Shown here in pieces: positions 22,362 to 32,612 of a stretch of 64,000 nt of DNA. A model generated the notes under the pieces. That model was not told the DNA's origin. It searched no databases and saw nothing but the letters and a program-made list of their open reading frames with translations. The stretch's first letter is position 1, and the number at the start of each line of letters is the position of its first letter. The translations under genes were made by a program, and so were the position numbers. This stretch comes from Rostrohypoxylon terebratum (Eukaryota; Ascomycota; Sordariomycetes; Xylariales; Hypoxylaceae), in assembly GCA_022497145.1 (NCBI GenBank), contig MU385875.1, positions 124,001 to 188,000 of the forward strand, in the 5' to 3' direction.

Positions 22362-23109
22362 TCGGGCTCTCTCTTCCTATAAATCCCCTCCTTACACGGA
22401 ACAGGCTTAATGCTAAGCAGATGAGATCCCCATTTTGATGATGACGACGACTATCGACCATTGATTTAGCTGTCATAAACTACCAGATAAGTCCATAAGA
22501 ACAGTGCGTGCAAAATCCCTTCCGGCCTAGTCACCCTATGTGTGATCCTCCACCTGAAACATGTCGTATACATATCATAGACAGCCTCCAGATTTATGTT
22601 TCTTGCAAGTGCCGAAGAATCGAGTAAGACCGTAGGCAAGATGTATAGTTAATCGTGAGTCCACGAGCCAACCACCAATCACTCCTGGCCAGACGCCATC
22701 AACATCACTTTTTTGGTCTTGGCGTCCTTAGTTTGCAACTACCATGCCCGACGAGTGAGCAACGGGGATCGAAACGGCGGGACACTCAAATGTCATAAGC
22801 CAGCCGTCGTGTTACACTTGTTCAATCTCGCCTGGCAACGGCCTCCCGATCTTGGATACGGATATAGAAGAAAGGGTCAATGTTACCATCTCTTCAAACT
22901 TTGGAAGTCGGTAATGGAATAAAGCCCTGATGCGTCCCGCATACCCTGTCGAATAAACTTTCCTGTTCTTCTTAAGAAACTTGAGGCCATATGCCTTGGT
23001 TCCTTGTACTATCAATCATATTTACCCACTAGTACGATCCTCGAACTCCAACAAGAGTCAGTGACCGGTGGGTCTATAAAAAAATAATGAGGACGGGTCG
23101 GTTCACCTC

Positions 23110-23889
23110 TCAGTAAGGGTTAAAACCACCACCACGTGCCCGTCCCCGGTAGCCGCCACGGTAGAATCCTCCTCGTGGCATGTATCCTCCTCTTCCTCCG
23201 AAATAACCACCTCTCCCCGGACCACCGAATCCCCCACGACCGCCGCGGCCTCCCCGACCACGACTCAGACCCGGTATGTTGGTCCTCTTCGGAGTGACCT
23301 TGATGTTACGCCCCTTCAGGACACTATCGTTTAATACCAGGGCCTGGGCGACAAGGCTGGGCTCAGTGAATTCAACGTAGGCATATCTATACGCAAATGT
23401 GTGAGCCAATGACAGTCTCTTACTGTGTGGTGGTATGTGGTTCGGACTTACCCCTTGGGCTGACCCGTGAACTTGTCGAGTAAGATGGTAACGCGGTTGA
23501 TAGAGCCGCAGCTCTGGAAATGGGCTTGTATCTCTTCGGGGGAGACAGAGTAGTCGACGTTCCCGACAAAGATACTTCTGCTATCGACGTCGGACCGGTC
23601 TTCGGAAACTTCTTGGCCTCGTTCTTCCAAGGCAGCATGCATCTCTCTGAGCTTCGCGGCTTCTTGCTCCATCTCGGCGACGCGTTTCTTCATGGCGGAG
23701 ATTTCCTCCTAGACGCGTTAGCATATTGCATTAGCCTATCAGACCCCCTTTGTCGGCCTGGGTTTCCCGCAAGGCTGCACGTGTAGAGGATCGAGGATCG
23801 AGAGGGATACATACTTCGTCGTTCCCCTCTTCATTCACGAGGGGGTCCTCGCCGGGAACATCCCGTTCATCGTGATTCGTGTCAGACAT
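23110..23889 (-). CDS. PAB2: Nuclear poly(A)-binding protein (PABPN1/Pab2 type)
   Basis: Three exons on the minus strand: 23889-23815, 23708-23452 and 23386-23110, giving 202 residues. The N-terminus is acidic (MSDTNHDERDVPGEDP). A coiled-coil segment follows (EISAMKKRVAEMEQEAAKLR, about 26-60). The single RRM runs from about 70 to 145, with RNP2-like SIFVGNVDYS and RNP1-like GYAYVEF split by the second intron (GG|A codon). The tail from about 150 is Arg/Gly-rich (RGGRGGRGGFGG and similar) and ends NPY. This order of acidic region, coiled coil, one RRM and RG-rich tail is diagnostic of PABPN1/Pab2. That protein coats poly(A) tails in the nucleus and, in fission yeast, feeds RNAs to the exosome. 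The RG tail is a likely arginine-methylation target. Introns have consensus GTATGT and GTAAGT donors. Confidence 0.92.
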
Positions 23890-25578
23890 GTTTGATTATG
23901 GGGAATCCCTATGTTTTCTTCGTGGATGTCAGTAGGTAGAAGACTGCAGCGAGCAAGGCAGAAAGGCTGACCCCACGGTGAACTGAGAATTTTGTAGCCG
24001 TGCCAGAAGACGTGGGTATGGTGAAATCTAAATAAATCTTATAGGGAGGGAAAGATATAGCATTTGAATATTGCTACACAAAAGAATGCGCCACCGTTAG
24101 AACCTGGTCTGTGGAAAATGCGATAGAAGGCGACGCAAAGTGCCCAGTCTTCAGTTGTAATCAGTTGCAAAAGCTCTAAAAGCTGCAGTGGAGCAGAACA
24201 AGATCCAAAGATCCTTAGGTAATACGGTTCGCGCGCTAACACCGTGACGCTAGCACTGAAATGCTGGAGGTAGCTACGCGGTACGTACCGATCTCATATC
24301 CACATCTTTGACCCAGCTGTTCTTTCTCATATTAATATTTTTAATACTTCACTTTCTTTTTCTTCTTAACATGATGGCGGATCACTTGGTCCGTGCACAT
24401 GTAACAAATAACGTTGCAGTGAATGCATGTAGGGAAAGAAACACCAAGATTTGATATTGTCAAAACATCGTTTTAATTCTATTCGTAATATATACTCGCC
24501 GACAATGTCGTTGTTTCTCGTAACATTGATTTTCGCTGGGTCTATAGGTCTTCGAAGAATTGCTACAAAATTCACGCTTGTACTATAATTGAGAAGGTAA
24601 CAAACTATTATATTGGATTCAAAGACGTCACCCGTCTATGCCGTCTTAAAAATTTATGCGAGAGTAACGCAGCTTACATACTACTACATAAGTTAGGCAA
24701 ACAACCAGGCAGACAGAAACTTCCGAAAAACTCCTCATGCAAAAGGTCTTCTACTACATCAGTGAAGACCATTTAACATACCTATCATACCTATCATACA
24801 AACTGGAAAAGCCAAATAACCTAAATAAAGCTTAATAGAAATATATTATAGATTTTGTAACATTGGATGGCTTTAACATTCATTGCCATAGTGCATGCTA
24901 AACATATTGTGACTGTGGTTTACGAGTAGGCTTCACATTTACCCCTATAGTTTGGAGTTTTGAGGCTGGTCAAAGTCCCTAATTTGGTAGTCTGAAAGCC
25001 AGCACACTTGAAGCAGGCTTACAAGGCTAGAAAGATCACATCATGACTCGCTTAACGTCACAAGCTAGATAGGTACCTAGCTTCCTAGTGATTACGATAA
25101 ACAAGACAAACACAACTCTGAACTTCTGCAAGGGCAATCGCTATGTGATATGGAGACATATCCACGAAAGCAAAACAAACCATGAGTGAGCTCAAATCAC
25201 TTTCTTCCTTAAACCGATTACCAACCTAGAGTACAAAGTTTTCTCATCCATTAATCTACGATGAGAAGCCGTTCCGGAGCGTACAACGTATGCAGCAACA
25301 ACACAAATATAGATGCGGGTTCTTGCTCGGTCATCACCTATTGCCCCATTCCACCATTCTTATCACACCTTTGATCGATCACCTAGCAACCATCTCTTTG
25401 CTCATCTTCGGCTGCCAGGTTGCGTTTTGCCGTTGATTTAAGTCGTATGTAGTATTTGTCGATAGGAGATAGCTCATGACACGAGGGATAGAGGCGTAAG
25501 TACAGTTTGTCGTCCCTCCTGTCTTGATATGAGCTATCGCATCTGGTGGGAGCCCTTCGTGGTGTTATCCTGCTTCGC
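23890..25578. other. Gene-poor AT-rich intergenic region
   Basis: Lies between the starts of PAB2 and the stop of the V-ATPase gene. From about 24300 to 25300 it is AT-rich with no supportable gene. Short direct repeats such as CTATCATAC appear near 24781-24800. Confidence 0.5.
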
Positions 25579-26356
25579 TCAGCAGCTAACATCGACCGAA
25601 GCCTTCGAGTTCATGAGAAGGGCTACAATGAGACCGTAGAGACCCAGGACTTCAGCGAAAATGAGGATAAGAATCATGCCGACGAAAAGTCTGGGCTGTT
25701 GAGCCGTTCCTCGCACACCCGCGTCACCGACGATACCGATAGCGAAACCAGCAGCCAAACCAGCAAGACCCACAGAGAGACCCGCACCCAGTTGAATGAA
25801 ACCCGTGTACAGGGGAAGCTGTTGAGTCAAACCATCGGAAATCAGGACGGAAACGACGAGACCGTAGATACCAATGATACCAGCCATAATAACGGGAACG
25901 ATGTCTATGCATGTTAGCGATGCTGAACGAAGTCTGGCGATAGCGAACGTGGCGCGTACTCTTCACGATGAGATCAGGTCTCAAGACACCCATAGCCGCG
26001 ATACCAACACCGGACTTGGCGGTTCCGTAGGAAGCACCTAAGCAAGTGAAGACGATGGCCGCTGTGCAACCCATGGCGCCGAAGAAGGGCTATTTCGCTT
26101 CCAAGTTAGCATTGTATCTAATGTCGCGTCTATTTCGCATTTTGGAATGACCAGATCGAATCTTCGCTGGAACTAAAAGGACGAACTAACCGCGTAGACC
26201 GGACTGTAGAAAATAGTATTAGCATATTAATCAACATATTTCAAGGACCAAGGTTGCAATTGTAGATTGCTGTTGAAGCTTTGTTTGATGATGGAAGGGG
26301 TTGGTGGAAGAAGGCATCCAATAAATTACGTACCAAGCTTCAGAGTAACTAGACAT
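25579..26356 (-). CDS. VMA3: V-type ATPase proteolipid subunit c
   Basis: Four exons on the minus strand: 26356-26334, 26203-26191, 26089-25960 and 25904-25579, giving 163 residues. Exon 2 is only 13 nt (CPVYA straddles it). All junctions keep the frame and have GT/AG ends. The protein has four hydrophobic helices. The first contains FFGAMGCTAAIVFTCLGAS, the second follows LRPDLIVKNIVPVIMAGI, and the fourth contains ILIFAEVLGLYGLIVALL. The essential proton-carrying Glu is at about residue 140 (yeast Vma3 Glu137). Subunit c forms the rotating ring of the V0 sector, which acidifies vacuole and Golgi. It ends VDVSC, close to the yeast terminus. It is divergent from SNU13 across 530 bp. Confidence 0.95.
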
Positions 26357-26886
26357 GATGACGAGTGGAAGAGCTTTTCGAAAAAGGGGAAAGAAAAATA
26401 GAGGTATAAATTTCCTGAATGATAGACTTTCAAGGCGAAGAGATGAGAATGGTAGAATGAATTGGGAGTTCGAGATGGCAGAGCTCTGGGGTTAAGGTCG
26501 TAGTAGTAATGAAAGAGAGCTATGGATACGGGAATGTATTACGGGGAGAAGTGTTGCTTTCGCGAGGTTGCAAGGTGCTTGTTACAGTTTGGCCCTTTGA
26601 TTGGGGAGAACTTGGAGAAAGGTTAGATTGATTTTGCAGCTCCGAGTCACCTGCAAAGTGGATTATCAATTATGTCAGCGGAATCGGCATAACATGTCAC
26701 CGAATGAGAGTTCCGTTCTAGCTTGGTCTTGGCATCTAAATTCAGATTGAAGCTTTGACATTGGCGAACTTTTTTTTTCGACTTTTTATTCTTCAACTCA
26801 AATACATTCAATCCGCCACTTAGTGCAATTCTTCACAGCTTCATAGGGCGAGCCACCGCAAGGAACCCTGTGTTAACAAGAACCAA
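26357..26886. promoter_or_regulatory. Shared divergent promoter region, VMA3/SNU13
   Basis: A 530-bp spacer between the start codons of VMA3 (-) and SNU13 (+), so it must contain both promoters. A T-rich run lies at 26769-26778. I see no element I can name with confidence. Confidence 0.5.
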
Positions 26887-27451
26887 TATGTCTGCTCAGA
26901 ATCAAGATGCTGGTAAGTTTGGATATTTCTCCTAGATAGAGGGATCGGATCGTTGTACTGACTTATTCATAGCTTGGCCGTTGGCCGACGCTGCCCTCAC
27001 GCAGGAAATTCTTGACCTCGTGCAACAAGCTGGCCGTAAGTCTACCACTATATTGGACAATAGCAAATCATTCCGCTAATAATGGTACTTACAGATGCCC
27101 GCCAGCTCAAGAAAGGAGCCAACGAAGTCACGAAGACGTTGAATAGAGGTGTTGCCGAGATTATTATCCTTGCCGCAGACACCACGCCCCTCGCTATTCT
27201 CCTACACCTTCCGCTGCTTTGCGAGGACAAGAATGTGATTTACTGCTACGTACCTAGCAAGGTTCGTCACTTACAAGATATCCAAGGAGGTGCAGGATGC
27301 ATATACTAATCGAGGTAAACAGATCGCACTCGGTAGAGCTTGCGGTGTATCCCGAGCTGTCATTGCTGCTTCGATCACCACCAACGAGGCCAGCGACCTA
27401 TCGGGACAGATCCGCAGTCTGAGGGACAAGATCGAACGTCTCATGATTTAA
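26887..27451 (+). CDS. SNU13: Snu13 (15.5K), L7Ae-family snRNP/snoRNP protein
   Basis: Four exons, 26887-26911, 26973-27035, 27095-27261 and 27323-27451, encode 127 residues. Introns are about 60 nt with consensus ends. The protein reads MSAQNQDA, then AWPLADAALTQEILDLVQQA, then the L7Ae kink-turn-binding motif GANEVTKTLNRGVAEIIILA. This is followed by PLAILLHLPLLCEDKNVIY and GRACGVSRAVIAASI, and the protein ends RDKIERLMI. Snu13 binds kink-turns in U4 snRNA (in the U4/U6.U5 tri-snRNP) and in box C/D snoRNAs. Length equals yeast Snu13 (126), and near-complete conservation makes the call firm. NHP2, the related H/ACA protein, is longer and lacks this N-terminus. Confidence 0.95.
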
Positions 27452-28194
27452 GATACCCCTAGAGTTAGGAAACGAATCCAGGCCATGTAGAGGAAAATGT
27501 ACCAGGCTATGAATCTTAGACAGATAGCCTATGAATAGCTGCATGCGGATATAGACAATATACTCTGCATTGATCCAAACAGTTCGACACGGGCTGCAAG
27601 CTGGTCTCCACCATACTAGGCGTTTGACGATATCAACATCCAATACCTACATGCTATCTCCCGAAGTGCCAACTAACTACAGTACATGAACCCTTGAGAA
27701 AACCAAAGAACGCACCCAATCAAATATTGAAAAAGCCTTACTAAGACTCTCTTGACCAATAAGACTTCAGTTTTATTGGGTCTTTTTTGTACTGTAGTTA
27801 GTTGGCACTTCGGGAGATAGGTAGTAGGTACATAAAAAGAGTGATAAGTATGAGATGTACCGAAGTATCTATGCATATGGATCACACTAGCGCATCTGAG
27901 TACCAGCGATGTCGCCCTATAAAATACGCCCCACCGTGTGACGGCATCAGCCAACCCCACCAAATTTCAACTATGACAGACATGCCCATCCTTCCTTAAG
28001 ACAAATCCAGGAACCTTGAAAGACTTTTAAGAAAAAATGACCCTATTCAACCTTCTGGAAGTCGACATGGTATCCATGAATGATAACTTATAGAAATTCG
28101 TTTGTGCTCATAATCTCTTACTTCAAACTGATAAAATTCTCGATATTTACTCCCTTACTCTCAAGTATCATGAATGAGTTCTTGAGTACTAAGA
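27452..28194. other. Intergenic spacer with MITE-like element
   Basis: 743 bp between SNU13 and the SAC phosphatase gene on the same strand. It contains the inverted-repeat element at 27644-27830 (listed separately). Nothing else was seen. Confidence 0.6.
27644..27830. mobile_element. MITE-like element with 43-bp inverted repeats
   Basis: Arms 27644-27686 and 27788-27830 are inverted copies over 43 bp with three adjacent mismatches at arm positions 8-10. The inner 33 bp match perfectly (CTATCTCCCG...CTACAGTACA on the left arm). The 101-bp centre is AT-rich with a small hairpin (CCAATAA...TTATTGG). The outermost dinucleotide at both ends is TA, which could be a TA target duplication as in Tc1/mariner-type elements. 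However, TACCTAC words are common in this DNA, so the exact ends are uncertain. There is no coding capacity. Confidence 0.75.
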
Positions 28195-31100
28195 ATGCCT
28201 AGTATAGCGCGAAAGCTTCTAATTTGCGCTGCCGTCGACGGCCTCATAATCCAACCCCTCGCAACTAAGGGGCAACGAGCCCAGCAGCCCATTAAAGTGA
28301 AATATGGCGACGCGACAGTTTCCACGCTTCCTCGCGATCAGCCTCTTGAAACACCAAGGCCAACTTCATCCTTTGAGGCTTTCGGTATTGTAGGTTCGTC
28401 TTCTCTAGGACGCCTCGACTATTCCTAGGAATAGATCGTACAAGTAGAACCAGCCCATATCTGACATCTTCCCCTACATAGGGCTCTTCACCGTTGCCCG
28501 CTTAAGCTATCTCATAACTATTACCGGTCGCCAGCAAGTCGCGCAAATTCGCGGCTTCCCTGTATACGTCGTAACTGATGTCGCGCTCACCCCTTGTACG
28601 AACCGAGCCGATGCCGAAATAGCCATTTCGAATACGTCGACCAAACTTCGGCGTGCGTTAGCGGACAGATTCGTCGATGATAGCGACTCGGAGAGCGAGG
28701 TCGAAGGGCCGTCGTTTGCTGGTGGTGACGCAGAAGATCCAGGCGCTTTAAGCGACCGAGAGACTTCCGAAGATAAAGACGTACCCGAGGCCAGCGGTGA
28801 AAGGAGCAGTATAGCAGAAGACGTCATTAAACATCGTGGTAGCTATGGACGCTTTGCGCAGCGTTGGTTCAGTCGGAAAGGCTGGATGATGGACCAGAAA
28901 CGCAATTTGGGCATGAGCAGCGTCGTGTCAGACGGGCCGGGTAGTCCAACGAGCAATACAAAAAACAGAAGCCCAGAGGGAGACTTGGGTGAGGCTGTGA
29001 AGCAGGAGGGAGTTGAGCCACCATCATCTCCGTCTGTTGGGGAGAGCTTGATGCCCAAATTACTGCGATTTGCACATATCTGGTTTGGGACATCCCGAAG
29101 CTTCTTTTTTTCATATGACGTGGATCTCACAAGAAGTGTTGCAAATGGATCCTCTACAACGGCAACGACGAATATTCCGTTGCACCAGGTAGCCGATTCA
29201 ACGTTCTTCTGGAACAAGAATCTAATGAAGCCCTTCCAAGGCTCTGGTAACGACTCACTCATATTACCCTTGATGCAAGGTTTTGTTGGGCAAAGGACGT
29301 TCGTTGTGGATCGCCATCCACCACAGTCCGACTCCCAAGAGGATTCCATGGAAATGGCTGATATGTCACCACCTCCGGAACGAGACACCGAATTCTTCTC
29401 GCCAGAAAGAGAATCTGTTGATTTGAGGCCGTCTGAGAAGAAGTTTGTCATCACAGTGATTTCCAGGAGATCAACGAGAAGGGCTGGACTACGTTATCTA
29501 CGGCGTGGGATAGACGACAACGGGCATGCCGCCAATTTTGTTGAAACGGAACAGATACTCTCAACTCCGACATGGGACCCAACGTCGAAGATCTTCTCGT
29601 TTGTCCAAGTTCGGGGTAGCATACCGATTTTCTTTACCCAGTCACCATACTCTCTCAAGCCAATTCCGGTACTACAACATTCCCCGGAAGCCAATTACCG
29701 AGCTTCCGAAAAACATTTCGAACTAATGGGTAACACGTATGGAACTTTGCAACTCGTAAATCTGGTTGAGATGCATGGGGTCGAGGCTATAGTTGGGAAT
29801 GAGTACGAGAAGGTCGTCAAGAGATTCAACGAGCAAAAGGCAGCAGACTCTCAACCTCTCGCGTTTGAATGGTTCGACTTTCACTCCGCCTGTCGTGGAA
29901 TGAAATTTGAGAACGTGAGCTTACTCCTAGATATACTGGGTAAAAAGATAGAAGAGGCCAGTAGCACAATAGAGAAAGGTGGTCAAATAGAGCGGAAGCA
30001 GAATGGTGTGTTGAGGACGAATTGTATGGATTGTCTAGATCGCACCAACGTGTGTCAGAGTTCCTTCGGCAAGTTCATGCTCGATCTGCAGTTAAGGGAA
30101 GAGGGTTTCGATATGTCAGTTCAGCTCGACCAGGAGAATTCGTGGTTTAATACATTGTGGGCCGACAATGGAGATGCTATATCGAAGCAATGTGAGTCCC
30201 CACTGATTCTCATCGAAGAAAATAGTGATCATACTGGATGGAAAGCTCTATTTCTAATTAAAAGTACCCTAGACGCATCTACTGCTGCGATGAAAGGCGA
30301 TTATACTAGGACGAGAAAACGAGACTACCGTGGAATGGTGAATGACCTTGGTTTGTCCCTAACACGATTCTACAACGGGTAAGAGGCATGATCCCCGATA
30401 AATTGTTCAATTGCTCACAGTATACTCCAGAATGGTCAATGATTATTTCTCACAAGCTGCTATCGATTTCTTCCTGGGTAACGTTTCATCTATGGTCTTC
30501 GACGAATTTGAAGCAACCATGATGAGCAAGGACCCTGGCGTTTCGATGTCAAGAATGAGAGAACAAGCTATCGAAACATCCCAGAAAATCGTCATCGAGG
30601 ATGATAAAGAGGACTTCATCGGCGGATGGACATTGCTAAGCCCTAACACATCCGGCGCCATTAAAGCCTCACTTTTTGAAGAAGTAGTGCTTCTTCTAAC
30701 CGACACAGCGTTGTATCTGTGCCGGTTCGACTGGAAACTTGACAAAGTATCTTCGTTTGAAAGGGTGGATTTGGCACACGTAGTCGGTATCAAGGTCGGC
30801 ACGTACATAACCTCGGCCATCTCACCCGCGGAAGCCGATGAATCAAGGAATGTCGGACTCGTCATCACCTACGAGCCAGGCAAGTTTGACGTCAAGCGAA
30901 CTAATACACGATCCCTGTCCAGTGCGTCGGCACAATCGGATCAAACACCAGGAAAGGATACTTTTAGTGAACCGCCGAAAGCCCCGGCCGCCGTATCCGG
31001 CATCTTAAACCAAGCTATCCTTAACGCCATTGCGGGAAAGCCGCAGTCCCAACCACAACCACCGCGAAAAATCGCTCTTAAGGCTCTGTATTCCCGGACA

Positions 31101-31328
31101 GCAGTATCGGAAACCAAGGACGTGAAGAAGATGACAGAGAACGAGCAGATCAACGTCATCGCCACGGAGATCGAGCGGCTGGTCTTCCTCAGCCAGCCTA
31201 TCTTGGCGGGCTCGGAGCGGAAGAGCATCATAGAGAAGGGAGACATCATCTCCCTCGCCGAGGCGAAGAAGAGCACAGGGATTCTGGAGCAGTGGGGCCA
31301 CAGCATAAAGAAGTTGGTTTGGGCATAG
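28195..31328 (+). CDS. SAC-domain phosphoinositide phosphatase with hSac2 domain
   Basis: Three exons, 28195-28393, 28482-30378 and 30431-31328, give 997 residues. The start is the ATG at 28195 (MPSIARKLLICAAVDGL). The SAC phosphatase domain spans roughly residues 60-640. Its catalytic CX5R(T) motif lies at about residue 580, in RTNCMDCLDRTNVCQS, with the nucleophilic Cys and the Arg present. A disordered acidic insert lies at about 130-200. After the second intron, RFYNGMVNDYFSQAAIDFFL leads into an hSac2-type domain at about 755-870 (DFIGGWTLLSP, then FEEVVLLLTDTALYLCRFDW). The combination matches fungal relatives of INPP5F/hSac2, which remove phosphates from phosphoinositides on endosomal membranes. 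The exact substrate is not predictable. It has no C-terminal transmembrane pair, so it is not the ER enzyme Sac1. It lies tail-to-tail with BMT6 at 93 bp. Confidence 0.88.
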
Positions 31329-31421
31329 ATACCTCATGAATATTTGTAGTTGCTCGTTATGGGATGGATGTACATAATTACACACTAGGTAACTGGGTGT
31401 CCCGGTGGACGCAGAGTTACT

Positions 31422-32612
31422 CTAGTTAGGCGGCGCTGAGGTGGTGGCGCGGTACAGGTGCATCTGGTAGCGCATATCTTGCAGTTCAATAGGATACCGC
31501 AGTCCGTCCGCAAGCCGGAACCAGATCGAGTCGTGTGATTGTAACTTCTCCCACCTGCAACCCTCCGCCGGCAGCTTGTCGGCTTGGAGGAGGGTGTGGT
31601 CGAGGAGCCATTGCATCGGGTATTTTTTAGCCACCTTGCCCACCGCCGCCTCCGAGTAGCTCCCGGGGCTGTCAACGACTAGAAGTAGGGAGTTGGCCGG
31701 GATGGAAGCGCTGAGATTCCGTAGGAACGCGGTGGTTAGTTTTATGCCTCCGGATGTGTACAGCTCGTTCAGCGTAAATAGCATCGTGACGAGCAGCGGC
31801 GTCTGTCCTAAAACCTTCGACAGGTCGTCATTTTGTAGTTTGAGCGCGTCTTGCTGCGTAAAGGTCGAGCGTAGACGTGTCGCCGGTTCGACCAAAGCCG
31901 CGTTTGTTGCTTTGGCTGCGGCGCTTGCATACTTGGATAGCGGTGGTGGATTTGTGAGGCCGACGTGAAGCTTCTGCACAACTTCAGCCCATGGTCCGGT
32001 ATCCAGGAGCATGAGGTCCCCTGCGATATTGGGGCTTGCGGTGCGGAGGTAGTCCCCGAAGGCCACGATTTCCGCGGCGCCGCCTCCGATCGCAAGCATT
32101 TTCACAACAGCGGCTTGTTTCGTCTCTCTTTCTTCTTCCTCTAATTCGACTGTGGGGGAATACCGTCTCATCTCAACCTCGTCTTCGAACGGGATATCGC
32201 GATCATCTTTACTACCAGCAGCTTCGTTGTGGATTTGCAAAGGCACCAAGTCGTCGGCTATTTGGCTTAGTATCTTGCTATAACATAGCGCGCGACTGGG
32301 ACTCCATCTCGCCGCATACACTTCCAGGAACTGCTCGTTGCCGAACGCGGTCTCGAAGTCCCGGTTGAATAGTGCTTGCTTCACCTTTTGTAATATGGAG
32401 CTAAACTCATCGTCGCTAAGTACTTCTCTGAAGGTATCGCTGAAGATGTTGAGTAGCCTCTGCTGCGCCTTAATCTCCTCTGGCGAAAGAATCCCCGTTG
32501 CCGATTGTTGCTCGGTTGCCCCTGGAGCCAACCCCTCTGCTGATTTAGAGGTGGATGCTGAGGTTCGAGGCGACGGCTTTGAAGATTTTGATCCAGAATT
32601 TTTCTTCACCAT
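31422..32612 (-). CDS. BMT6: 25S rRNA (uridine-N3) methyltransferase, Bmt6-like
   Basis: A single-exon protein of 396 residues, starting at the ATG at 32612 (MVKKNSGSKSSK; context GCCATGG). An in-frame non-ATG extension upstream was not used. A basic, Ser-rich N-terminal tail of about 50 residues precedes a Rossmann-like domain. Its SAM-binding glycine motif is at about residue 170 (AIGGGAAEIVAFGDYL), followed by LMLLDTGPW. Later conserved blocks are TPLLVTMLFTLNELY, LLLVVDSPGSYSE and WLLDHTLLQ. The C-terminus (RYPIELQDMRYQMHLYRA) resembles fungal proteins annotated as 25S rRNA uridine(2843)-N3-methyltransferase (yeast YLR063W). The protein modifies large-subunit rRNA, probably in the nucleolus. 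Assignment rests on pattern memory, not alignment. Confidence 0.78.
   Translation of the reverse strand: MVKKNSGSKSSKPSPRTSASTSKSAEGLAPGATEQQSATGILSPEEIKAQQRLLNIFSDTFREVLSDDEFSSILQKVKQALFNRDFETAFGNEQFLEVYAARWSPSRALCYSKILSQIADDLVPLQIHNEAAGSKDDRDIPFEDEVEMRRYSPTVELEEEERETKQAAVVKMLAIGGGAAEIVAFGDYLRTASPNIAGDLMLLDTGPWAEVVQKLHVGLTNPPPLSKYASAAAKATNAALVEPATRLRSTFTQQDALKLQNDDLSKVLGQTPLLVTMLFTLNELYTSGGIKLTTAFLRNLSASIPANSLLLVVDSPGSYSEAAVGKVAKKYPMQWLLDHTLLQADKLPAEGCRWEKLQSHDSIWFRLADGLRYPIELQDMRYQMHLYRATTSAPPN

Larger units (their letters stand above)
20403..23109. other. Gene-poor upstream region of RSP5
   Basis: Holds the RSP5 promoter side with a CT-rich run (about 20506-20530), a GGTAGTGG-type repeat tract at about 20755-20815, and the inverted-repeat element at 22233-22361 (listed separately). 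No gene was recognised. Confidence 0.55.

Noticed and set aside
25546..25917. Long plus-strand frame over VMA3
   Set aside because: It is the antisense of the conserved V-ATPase c exon 4; a shadow of the real gene.
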